Shown: piece after piece, positions 24,788-32,625 of the stretch
Layout of the letters: the number at the start of each line of letters is the position of its first letter
Position numbering within the stretch: position 1 is the first letter of the stretch
NCBI GenBank assembly: GCA_903902855.1
Contig: CAIUWK010000087.1
Span: 1-64,000 of the forward strand
Length of the DNA stretch: 64,000 nucleotides
Source of the DNA: an uncultured Geobacter sp.
GTDB lineage: Bacteria > Desulfobacterota > Desulfuromonadia > Geobacterales > CAIOGM01
Direction of reading: 5' to 3'
Program-made: the position numbers and the translations under genes
The notes under the pieces: generated by a model
Told to the model about the DNA's origin: nothing
What the model saw: the letters and a program-made list of their open reading frames with translations, nothing else
Database searches by the model: none

Positions 24788-27466
24788 ATGACCGAAATAG
24801 CGCATCGCACTATCTATCGCACGGAGTATACCCCCCCCGACTATCTCATCGAGAGCGTTGATCTGAGGTTTGAGCTGGGGGAAGAAACCACCGTCGTCAC
24901 CTCCCGTCTCCGGATGAAGGCCAATCACGATATCACCAGTGATGTCCCCCTGGTTCTTGTGGGGCACCGCTTTCTCCTGACCGGCGTCTCCCTGGACGGG
25001 GCGCCGCTGGCTGGGGAACGGTATCACTTTGACGGTGAGAGCCTCACCATCCGGCAGCTCCCTGCCGCCTTTCAGCTGGAGATCGTCACCGAACTCCGCC
25101 CCCAGGATAATACCTTTCTTGAAGGGCTCTACCGCTCCGGGGGGATGTTCTGTACCCAGTGCGAGGCGGAAGGGTTTCGGGCCATCACCTGCTTCCTGGA
25201 CCGCCCCGACGTGCTGAGTCTCTACACCACCACCATCAGTGCCGACCTGAAGCGCTTTCCGGTGCTCCTGGCCAACGGCAATCCGGTGGCTGCCGGACTC
25301 CTCCCCCAAGGGCGCCATTATGCCACCTGGCACGACCCTTTTCCCAAACCGTGTTATCTCTTTGCCCTGGTGGCGGGGGAGTTGGCAAGCATTGAAGATA
25401 CGTTTACCACCTGCTCCGGACGAGAGGTGGTGCTGAAAATCTACGTGGAACCCCGGAACCGGGAGAAGTGCGAACATGCCATGGGCTCCCTCAAGAGATC
25501 CATGCGCTGGGATGAGGAGCGTTTCGGCCGGGAGTACGACCTGGATATTTTCATGATCGTGGCGGTGGATGATTTCAACATGGGGGCCATGGAGAACAAG
25601 GGACTCAACATTTTTAACTCCCGCTACGTGCTGGCCACCCCGGCCACCGCCACTGACGACGATTTTCAGGCCATTGAGGAGGTGATCGGTCACGAGTACT
25701 TCCACAACTGGAGCGGTAACCGGGTCACCTGTCGGGACTGGTTTCAGCTCTCCCTCAAGGAGGGTCTGACCATCTTCCGGGACCAGGAGTTTTCCGGGGA
25801 TATGGGGTCGCGGGGGGTGAAACGGATCGCCGATGTCCGTGCCCTCCGGAGCGCCCAGTTTGCCGAGGATGGCGGCCCCCTGGCCCACCCGGTCCGCCCT
25901 GATTCCTACGTGGAGATCAACAACTTCTATACCATGACGGTCTACAACAAGGGGGCCGAGGTGGTGAGGATGATCCGGACCCTCCTGGGTACGGAGCGGT
26001 TCCGGCAAGGGATGGATCTCTACTTCCTTCGTCACGACGGCCAGGCGGTCACGGTGGATGATTTTGTCCTTGCCATGGAAGAGGCGGGCGGGGTCGATCT
26101 GGGCCAGTTCCGGCTCTGGTACAGCCAGGCGGGAACCCCGACCCTGGAGCTCTCCGGCCGGTTCGACCCGGTTGCAGGGAGCTATGACCTCACCGTCCGT
26201 CAGAGCTGTCCGCCAACCCCCGGTCAGCCGCGAAAGGAGCCGTTTCATCTCCCCCTGGTCATGGGTCTCTTGGGCCGGGACGGTGGGGAACTTCCCCTTA
26301 CCCTGGCCGGAGAGACGACCACCGGAGCCTTCACCCGGACGCTGGAGATCAGACGTGGCGAGGAGACTTTTCGCTTCATGGGGCTGGCTGCCGAACCGGT
26401 GCCTGCCCTGTTGCGGGGATTTTCAGCCCCGGTGAAGCTGACCTATCCCTACCGTCACGAGGAACTGCTCCTCCTGGCCGCCCATGAGGCGGACCCCTTC
26501 TGCCGCTGGGAGGCGGGACAACTCCTCGCTTCCCGCGTTCTGCTGTCGCTGGTGGCCGACCACCAGGCAGGGAGGGTGCTCTCCCTGGATACCGGGTTCG
26601 TTGCCGCCTTTCGCACCCTCCTCACTGCCAGGGGAGGGGACCCCGCCTTTCAGGCCGAAGCGCTCACGCTTCCCTCGGAGTCGTATCTGGCCGAACTGAT
26701 GCCGGTCATCGACCCCGAGGCCCTGCATGAGGCACGCCAGTTCGTCCGCCGGAGCCTGGCGGAGCAGTTGCAAGGGGAGTTCCGGCAGTTGCGGGAAGAG
26801 CAGCTAAGCAGTGAACCGTACCGCTCCGACGACGGTCGGGCCGGAGCGCGGCGGCTGGCCAACCTCTGTCTCGGTTACCTGACGACCCTGAACAGCCCGG
26901 AGAGTATCGCCCTCTGTCTGGAGCAGTTCCGACAGGCTGACAACATGACCGACATCATGGGGGGATTGGTCCCCCTGGCCTCCTGCGATTGCCCGGAACG
27001 GTTGACGGCCCTGAATGAGTTCTATGAGAAATGGCGCCATGACCGGCAGGTGGTGGACAAGTGGTTCTCCCTCCAGGGGGGCTCATCCCTTCCCGGCACC
27101 CTGGCAGAGGTGGTGGCGCTTCTGGAGCATCCGGCTTTTGAACTGACCAATCCCAACCGGTTTCGCTCCCTGGTGGGGGCTTTTTCCCAGGGGAATCCGG
27201 TCCGGTTTCACGAGCAGGGGGGGGCGGGGTATCGCTTCCTGGGAGAGCAACTTCAGCGCCTGATTCCGGTCAACCCCCAGGTCGCGGCCCGTCTCATCTC
27301 CCCCTTTACCCGGTGGCGACGTTACGACCCGACGCGTCAGTTACTCATGAAAGCTGAGCTGGAGCGGATCAGGAGAGTTGCGGAGCTCCCCCGGGATGTC
27401 TATGAGATTGTGGAGAAGAGTCTGGGTGGGGAAGGAGTTACTGAGCCGCTCCCTTTCGGGGAGTGA
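24788..27466 (+). CDS. pepN: Aminopeptidase N (M1 family)
   Basis: A zinc aminopeptidase of 892 residues, close to E. coli PepN in length. The exopeptidase motif GAMENKGLN and the zinc site HEYFH (His302, Glu303, His306) with Glu325 in LKEGLT are intact, giving HEXXH-X18-E. An Ig-like domain and the long helical C-terminal domain (DUF3458-like, to the end) follow. It probably removes N-terminal residues in the cytoplasm. The start is the ATG of MTEIAHRTIYR. Its last 29 bases overlap the convergent META-domain gene. Confidence 0.95.
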   Translation: MTEIAHRTIYRTEYTPPDYLIESVDLRFELGEETTVVTSRLRMKANHDITSDVPLVLVGHRFLLTGVSLDGAPLAGERYHFDGESLTIRQLPAAFQLEIVTELRPQDNTFLEGLYRSGGMFCTQCEAEGFRAITCFLDRPDVLSLYTTTISADLKRFPVLLANGNPVAAGLLPQGRHYATWHDPFPKPCYLFALVAGELASIEDTFTTCSGREVVLKIYVEPRNREKCEHAMGSLKRSMRWDEERFGREYDLDIFMIVAVDDFNMGAMENKGLNIFNSRYVLATPATATDDDFQAIEEVIGHEYFHNWSGNRVTCRDWFQLSLKEGLTIFRDQEFSGDMGSRGVKRIADVRALRSAQFAEDGGPLAHPVRPDSYVEINNFYTMTVYNKGAEVVRMIRTLLGTERFRQGMDLYFLRHDGQAVTVDDFVLAMEEAGGVDLGQFRLWYSQAGTPTLELSGRFDPVAGSYDLTVRQSCPPTPGQPRKEPFHLPLVMGLLGRDGGELPLTLAGETTTGAFTRTLEIRRGEETFRFMGLAAEPVPALLRGFSAPVKLTYPYRHEELLLLAAHEADPFCRWEAGQLLASRVLLSLVADHQAGRVLSLDTGFVAAFRTLLTARGGDPAFQAEALTLPSESYLAELMPVIDPEALHEARQFVRRSLAEQLQGEFRQLREEQLSSEPYRSDDGRAGARRLANLCLGYLTTLNSPESIALCLEQFRQADNMTDIMGGLVPLASCDCPERLTALNEFYEKWRHDRQVVDKWFSLQGGSSLPGTLAEVVALLEHPAFELTNPNRFRSLVGAFSQGNPVRFHEQGGAGYRFLGEQLQRLIPVNPQVAARLISPFTRWRRYDPTRQLLMKAELERIRRVAELPRDVYEIVEKSLGGEGVTEPLPFGE

Positions 27467-28403
27467 AGCGCATGACCTCCGGAGTTCCGTCTTTCTTCTG
27501 CCAGGTCAGGGTCAGGTCCCCCTGATAATAGCCGAATCTGACTACCCGGCGAAGAAGTTCCAGGTACTTATTTTCATCAGTCATGGCCTGGACGCCGCAC
27601 TCTTTGTTGTCACTCTTACTGGCCTTGATGGACAGTTCACCGGGAACCTTGGTGAAGGATGCCTTCCCCCGGTACCGGTTGCAGCCGCCTGAACCGCTGA
27701 TATGTTCCTTGTCAAATGTCAGCGTGGCCCCGGCCCCCTCTCCGGGCTGAGTACCCCCACGGTAGAGCCACTGAACCCCTTCCAGCAGTGCCGGCTTCAG
27801 GATTCCCATTCTCTTCTTGGCAACACGCTCCACCAGGCCGGACCGTTCCAGAGTCCAGACCCGTGTAGCCAGTTCACTGGGGCAACAGGCGAGATCTTTA
27901 GCACCGAATTGCAGCAGATCCAGGGTTATCTGCCCCTTGTCAATGACCAGGGAGCGGACAGCCGCTCGATCCCCCACGCGAACAGTGGCGATGTTGAGGA
28001 TCTTCCCGTTGCTCCGCCCCATGACGGCCATATAGAGAAAAGTGCCTGTTCCGCCGTTGTTTTCACTGAGGAATACCACGTACTCGCTTGCCCCGTCTCC
28101 GTTAAGATCACCCGTCGCCAGCAGGCCGTCCAGCAGTTCGATTCGTTGCGGATTGGCTATTCCAGGCAGGTACGGCACCCCCACATAACTGCCATGGGTA
28201 AGTTTTATGGGTGAGGTGTCAATCCCCGTATAGGAGGCGTTTTGCAACTCATCAACGGTGGGGGGAAGTGTGGCAGTCGTGGAGATCTTCACCGGTGCGG
28301 AAGTTGCTGCTTGCGCAGGGATCCCCTCGGCGAAGATGATCAAGGTTACCGCAGCCAGAGCCGCAAAAAGTATGTTCCGGAGTGCTTTATTTTGATACGA
28401 CAT
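27438..28403 (-). CDS. Exported protein with C-terminal META (HslJ-like) domain
   Basis: A 321-residue protein with a signal peptide (KALRNILFAALAAVTLIIFAEGIPAQA). The middle part, LLATGDLNGDGASEYVVFLSENNGG, has an FG-GAP/EF-like DLNGDG motif, a possible calcium site. The C-terminal 110 residues (GVQWLYRGG ... LTFDKEHISGSGGCNRYRGKASF) match META/HslJ domains. A TATAAT (28440-28445, minus strand) lies just upstream, though with a poor -35 box. The gene faces pepN, whose end it overlaps. The role is unknown; META proteins are linked to envelope stress or novobiocin resistance in E. coli HslJ. Confidence 0.85.
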   Translation of the reverse strand: MSYQNKALRNILFAALAAVTLIIFAEGIPAQAATSAPVKISTTATLPPTVDELQNASYTGIDTSPIKLTHGSYVGVPYLPGIANPQRIELLDGLLATGDLNGDGASEYVVFLSENNGGTGTFLYMAVMGRSNGKILNIATVRVGDRAAVRSLVIDKGQITLDLLQFGAKDLACCPSELATRVWTLERSGLVERVAKKRMGILKPALLEGVQWLYRGGTQPGEGAGATLTFDKEHISGSGGCNRYRGKASFTKVPGELSIKASKSDNKECGVQAMTDENKYLELLRRVVRFGYYQGDLTLTWQKKDGTPEVMRFTPRKGAAQ

Positions 28404-28487
28404 GAAAATTACCTCTGAGAAGAGATCGAAAAGCGCGGAATTATAGTAATAGATTTGACCATAATTAACCAGTCATTTATCTCCAAC

Positions 28488-28508
28488 AGCACCATCCGGT
28501 GCTATAAT
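28488..28508 (+). promoter_or_regulatory. Candidate hyd operon promoter with overlapping palindrome
   Basis: AGCACC-ATCC-GGTGCT (28488-28503) is a perfect inverted repeat ending on the first base of a TATAAT box (28503-28508). No good -35 box is present 16-18 bases upstream, so expression may depend on an activator or be controlled by a repressor here. The start codon is 59 bases on. Confidence 0.45.
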
Positions 28509-28567
28509 CCATTTCATCACCGTTTTCATCCAGCTGCGGATATGGACGCGCAAGTCGGGAGGGAACC

Positions 28568-29614
28568 ATGTTATTCCGGATAGTTGAAAAGATGGCGTTT
28601 CGCTCGCTGATTCAGCTCCTGTTGGAAACAACCCAGGTCATCGGCCCCCGGAAGATCGCGGTCACCAGGGAGGGGAAACCGGTTCATCAGTACCTCCCCC
28701 TCTCCGGCTTTGAAGAGCTGGAACTGGGGTACGACACCACGGATATCCCGGCCAAGAGCTATTTTCTCCCCTACGAGGAGAATCTTTCCACCTGGAGCTT
28801 CATTGGGAACGACTGGACCCAGGAGATCACCTACCGGTTGCAGCCCAGGGTTCTCGTGGGGCTCCATGCCTGCGATATCAACGCCCTGCTGAAGCTGGAC
28901 AAGGTGATGACCCGGGAATTCTTCCCCAGTCCCTACTATATCTCCCGGCGTAAGAACAGCTTCATCATCGGGATAGATCATGAGCCGTGTCAGGGGGGAT
29001 TCTGCCACTGGCTGGGAACCGACTCGGTTAACCGCGGCTTCGATCTCTTCCTTACCGATCTGGGTGATCGCTATTTCGTCGCCATCGATTCGGAACGGGG
29101 TTTCACCCTGCTCCAGCAGGTGGCGGTGCGGCTGGTGACGGAAAACGACACTGCCGACTATCTGACCGTACGCCGCAGGATTGCCTCCGGCTTCGCCCCT
29201 CCCCTGGATGTGAGGCAACTCCCCAGGCTGCTGGATATGGAGTTCGATTCCGAGATCTGGCGCCGGTGGGGGGCCAAGTGTCTCAGTTGCGGGAGCTGTG
29301 CCGCCGTCTGCCCCACCTGCTACTGCTACGGGGTGAGTGAGAACGTCTCCATGGATTTCACCAGAGGGGCCAAGGTGAAGCAGCTCTACTCCTGCACTCT
29401 CAAGGATTTCGCCGAAGTTGCCGGGGGGCACAACTTCCGCTCGGCACGGGAAACGCGTCTGAAATACCGTTACTACCACCAGCATCGGGGTTTTGTGGAG
29501 CAGTATGACGAACCCAAGTGTGTCGGTTGCGGTCGCTGCGGCCGGAGCTGCCTGGCAGGGATCAACCCCCAGGAGATCATTGGCGACCTCCTGGCAACGG
29601 AGGTGCCGTCATGA
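28568..29614 (+). CDS. hydB: NiFe hydrogenase beta subunit (4Fe-4S electron-transfer protein)
   Basis: A 348-residue soluble protein. It carries two four-cysteine clusters, CLSCGSCAAVCPTC from residue 238 and CVGCGRCGRSC from residue 318, suited to two 4Fe-4S centres. The N-terminal region (LHACDINALLKLDKVM, CHWLGTDSVNRGFDLFLTDLGDRYFV) matches the HydB subunit of cytoplasmic group 3b hydrogenases and the related subunit of anaerobic sulfite reductase. It is first in the order hydB-hydG-hydD-hydA, the same as the Pyrococcus sulfhydrogenase operon. Its stop overlaps the hydG start (ATGA). It should pass electrons between the hydrogenase module and the flavin subunit. Confidence 0.88.
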   Translation: MLFRIVEKMAFRSLIQLLLETTQVIGPRKIAVTREGKPVHQYLPLSGFEELELGYDTTDIPAKSYFLPYEENLSTWSFIGNDWTQEITYRLQPRVLVGLHACDINALLKLDKVMTREFFPSPYYISRRKNSFIIGIDHEPCQGGFCHWLGTDSVNRGFDLFLTDLGDRYFVAIDSERGFTLLQQVAVRLVTENDTADYLTVRRRIASGFAPPLDVRQLPRLLDMEFDSEIWRRWGAKCLSCGSCAAVCPTCYCYGVSENVSMDFTRGAKVKQLYSCTLKDFAEVAGGHNFRSARETRLKYRYYHQHRGFVEQYDEPKCVGCGRCGRSCLAGINPQEIIGDLLATEVPS

Positions 29615-30519
29615 CCCCCCTTTTGCACCCCTACGATGTCACCCGGGAAGAGGGGTTCCGTGCCCCGCTGGACTATAACCGGAAGTCCCTGCTGAAGGAT
29701 GTGGATCGATGCCACAAGGCGGAGATTGTCAGTGTGATCCGCCTCACCCGGAAGGAGAGGCTCTTTCATATCCGGCTCCTGGAGCAGGGGGAGCGGGAAC
29801 GCTTTTCCTTTCTCCCCGGTCAGTTCGTGATGCTGGAGCTCCCCGGGTTCGGCGAGATCCCCATCTCCATCTGCGGCTCCACCTCACAGAAAGGGTTCCT
29901 GGAACTCTGCATCCGGGAGGCGGGGAGGGTCACCACCATGCTCCACCGGGCCAGGGTCGGCAGCCGGGTGGGGATACGCGGCCCCTTCGGCAGCTTTTTT
30001 CCCCTGGAACGGATGAAGGGACATGATATTCTCCTGGTTGCCGGGGGACTGGGGTTGGCCCCCTTGCGGGCGCCCATCATGCATATCACGGAAAACCGCT
30101 CCGACTACGGGGAGGTCCGGATACTCTACGGGACCACGGAACCGGAGCAACTCCTTTTCGATTACCAGTATGAACAGTGGCGCCGGGTGGACGGCGTCAC
30201 CCTCTCCCTCACCGTCGACCGCCCCGACGCCGGGTGGCAAGGAGCGGTGGGGAATGTTGTCAGGCTTCTGGAGGAGATCAACACCCCCCTGGAAGAGAGC
30301 TACGCCATTGTCTGCGGTCCGCCGGTCATGTTCAACTCCGTCTGCGGCACGCTTCACTCCCGGGGGATCCCCAGGGATCGGATGTTCGTCTCCCTGGAAC
30401 GACGGATGCAATGCGGCATGGGGAAATGCTGCCGGTGCAATGTGGGCTCCACCTACGTCTGCATGGACGGGCCGGTCTTCGACTTCTGGACGGTGATGAA
30501 TCTGAAGGAAGCAATCTGA
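29611..30519 (+). CDS. hydG: NiFe hydrogenase gamma subunit (FAD/NAD(P)-binding, 2Fe-2S)
   Basis: A 302-residue flavoprotein of the dihydroorotate-dehydrogenase electron-transfer type. The FAD part has FLPGQFVMLELPGFGEIPISICGS, the NAD(P) part LLVAGGLGLAPLRAPI, and the C-terminal 2Fe-2S site MQCGMGKCCRCNVGSTYVC. The track starts at 29518, but ATG 29611 overlapping the hydB stop is the natural start and gives the usual N-terminus (MTPLLHPYDV). Predicted to exchange electrons with NAD(P)H in the cytoplasm. The cofactor preference cannot be read safely. Confidence 0.9.
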   Translation: MTPLLHPYDVTREEGFRAPLDYNRKSLLKDVDRCHKAEIVSVIRLTRKERLFHIRLLEQGERERFSFLPGQFVMLELPGFGEIPISICGSTSQKGFLELCIREAGRVTTMLHRARVGSRVGIRGPFGSFFPLERMKGHDILLVAGGLGLAPLRAPIMHITENRSDYGEVRILYGTTEPEQLLFDYQYEQWRRVDGVTLSLTVDRPDAGWQGAVGNVVRLLEEINTPLEESYAIVCGPPVMFNSVCGTLHSRGIPRDRMFVSLERRMQCGMGKCCRCNVGSTYVCMDGPVFDFWTVMNLKEAI

Positions 30520-30529
30520 GGGGGGAGCC

Positions 30530-31282
30530 ATGAACTATCTGGGGATAGAACCGGTCAGGCCACGCGTGGCGCTCTTCTCTTTCACCGGCTGCGAAGGGTG
30601 TCAGCTTCAGCTGGCCAACCATGAGGAGAGCCTGGCGGAATTTCTTGCAGCCATCAGGATCGTCCGGTTCCGGGAGATCTCCTCCAGCGAACAGGGGGAG
30701 TATGATATAGCCCTGGTGGAGGGGGCCATTACTCGCAACGACGAGGTGGAGAGGCTCCTTGCCATCCGGGCACAAACCAAGGTTTTGGTGGCGCTGGGGA
30801 GCTGCGCCTGCTACGGCGGCGTGAACCGTCTCAAAAACAGCCTTGATCCGGCGGTCATGAACCGGGAGGTCTATGGCGACCTCTCCCAGGAGAGCCTCCC
30901 CACCCGTTCCGTGGGGGAGGTGGTGACCGTTGATCTGGAGATCCCCGGCTGTCCGGTCTCAAAACCGGAGGTGGAACGGATCATCCAGCATCTCATCTGG
31001 GGGATACCCTACAGTTTTCCGGCATACCCGGTCTGTCTGGAGTGCAAGCAGAGCTTTACGCTCTGTCGCTTCCAGCAGGGGGAACTCTGTCTCGGTCCCC
31101 TCACCAGAGGAGGATGCCGGGCGATCTGCCCCGCCGGCGGTCTGGGGTGCTGGGGGTGTCGGGGGCCTGCCGCTGATCCCAACTACCCGGAGTTTTTTGC
31201 CATTGCCCGGCAGCAGGGGTTCAGTGAGCGGGAGATCAACGAACGTCTCACTTTTTTCGGTGGTCTGGAGGTGACGCCATGA
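30530..31282 (+). CDS. hydD: NiFe hydrogenase delta (small) subunit
   Basis: A 250-residue small subunit without the Tat signal of membrane-bound uptake enzymes, so it is cytoplasmic. The proximal-cluster motif FTGCEGCQLQL lies near residue 20, GSCACYGG near 87, IPGCPVSKPEVERII near 140. Medial and distal cluster cysteines lie in CLECKQSFTLC and CPAGGLGCWGCRG. These fit three Fe-S clusters passing electrons from the NiFe site. AGGGGGGAGCC precedes the ATG, eleven bases after hydG, and the stop overlaps the hydA start. Confidence 0.92.
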   Translation: MNYLGIEPVRPRVALFSFTGCEGCQLQLANHEESLAEFLAAIRIVRFREISSSEQGEYDIALVEGAITRNDEVERLLAIRAQTKVLVALGSCACYGGVNRLKNSLDPAVMNREVYGDLSQESLPTRSVGEVVTVDLEIPGCPVSKPEVERIIQHLIWGIPYSFPAYPVCLECKQSFTLCRFQQGELCLGPLTRGGCRAICPAGGLGCWGCRGPAADPNYPEFFAIARQQGFSEREINERLTFFGGLEVTP

Positions 31283-32553
31283 AGCTCAACCTGGATCTGA
31301 ACGTCTCTCACCTTACCCGTATCGAGGGGCATGGCTCCATCCGAGTCAGGGTGGTGGAAGGGGAGGTGAGGGAGGCGCGGTGGGATGTGGTGGAGAGTCC
31401 CCGTTTCTTCGAGGCGATGCTGAAGGGGAAAGGGTACCGCACCGCCGGTATCCTCACCGCACGGATCTGCGGCATCTGCTCCATCGGCCACTGTCTGGCC
31501 AGCCTGCGGGCCACGGAACAGGCTTTCGGGGTAACGATTCCCCCGACGGCGGCCTCCCTGCGGCTCTTGGCCAAGCACGGGGAGACCCTCCAGAGCCACT
31601 GGCTGCACCTCTTCTTCCTGGCGGCGCCCGATTTTCTGGCTCTCCCCAGCGTCATCCCTCTGCTGGAGAGCCGACCGGAGCTCTTTCATCTGGCGCGCCG
31701 ACTCCGGGGGGTGGCGAATCGGCTCTCCGATCTCATTGCCGGCAGGAGCACCCATCCGGTGTCGCTGCAGCCCGGCGGCGTCGCCGTCATCCCCTCCCGG
31801 GAGAAGCTCCTGATCCTGGGGGATGAACTGCACCGCTCCCTGGAGGATATCAGCGCCGCCGTGGAACTCTTCGCTTCCTTCCGGATTCCCGACTTCATCC
31901 GGGAGACCGAATACGTCTCGCTGAAGGGGGAAGCAACGTACCCCTGGATCGGTGGCAGGCTCCTCTCCAGCGACGGCGTGGAGGGAGCAGAAGAGGAATA
32001 TCTCCGGATGACCAACGAATACGTCGTCCCAAGTAACAGCAGCAAGTGGTGCCGCCTCTCCCGCCCCTCCTTTGCCGTGGGGGCTCTGGCCCGGTTCAAC
32101 AACAACTTCCGGCTGCTCCATCCGGAGGCCCTCCAGGCGGCGGAGCGGTTGGCGCTCTCCCCCCCTTGTCACAACCCGTTCATGAACAATGTCGCCCAGC
32201 TGGTGGAATGCGTTCAGGTGACCCACGAGGCGCTTCGGCTCCTGGACGAACTGATAACAGATCCGCAAGGAGAGATCATGGCGCCGGTAACGCCACGGGC
32301 CGGGGTGGGGGTAGGGGCCGTTGAGGTTCCCCGGGGGATACTTTATCATTGTTACGAATACGATGCGCAGGGGTACATCCTCCGGGCCGACTGCGTCATC
32401 CCCACCACCCAGAACAACGCCAATATCCACTTGGACCTCTCCGCCCTGGCGCGCCGATACGCGGTGGAGGGGATGAGCGATGAGCACCTGGAGCTCCTCT
32501 GCTCCATGCTGGTTCGCGCCTACGATCCCTGTCTCTCCTGTTCGGTCCACTGA
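31279..32553 (+). CDS. hydA: NiFe hydrogenase alpha (large, catalytic) subunit lacking a C-terminal extension
   Basis: A 424-residue catalytic subunit. The two nickel-binding pairs are present: RICGICSIGHC (Cys64, Cys67) and DPCLSCSVH (Cys418, Cys421, His424). Most large subunits carry a short tail after this last His that an endopeptidase removes after Ni insertion. Here the TGA follows the His directly, so no processing should be needed, and no HycI/HyaD-type protease gene is nearby. Group 3b-like by gene order; reversible H2/NAD(P)H chemistry is expected, with polysulfide reduction possible. ATGA overlap with hydD. Confidence 0.93.
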   Translation: MKLNLDLNVSHLTRIEGHGSIRVRVVEGEVREARWDVVESPRFFEAMLKGKGYRTAGILTARICGICSIGHCLASLRATEQAFGVTIPPTAASLRLLAKHGETLQSHWLHLFFLAAPDFLALPSVIPLLESRPELFHLARRLRGVANRLSDLIAGRSTHPVSLQPGGVAVIPSREKLLILGDELHRSLEDISAAVELFASFRIPDFIRETEYVSLKGEATYPWIGGRLLSSDGVEGAEEEYLRMTNEYVVPSNSSKWCRLSRPSFAVGALARFNNNFRLLHPEALQAAERLALSPPCHNPFMNNVAQLVECVQVTHEALRLLDELITDPQGEIMAPVTPRAGVGVGAVEVPRGILYHCYEYDAQGYILRADCVIPTTQNNANIHLDLSALARRYAVEGMSDEHLELLCSMLVRAYDPCLSCSVH

Positions 32554-32571
32554 TGGAGTGGATACGTATTG

Positions 32572-32601
32572 TTGTAATCCGGCGGCTCATCATGTTATAA
32601 T
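32572..32601 (+). promoter_or_regulatory. Sigma-70-type promoter for the hybrid kinase gene
   Basis: TTGTAA (32572-32577) and a perfect TATAAT (32596-32601) are separated by 18 bases, 24 bases before the GTG start. Confidence 0.7.
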
Positions 32602-32625
32602 GAGAGACGAAAACTCAGCATAACC

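Noticed and set aside
24662-26248. 528-residue minus-strand ORF
   Set aside because: Antisense to pepN, which has intact zinc-peptidase motifs.
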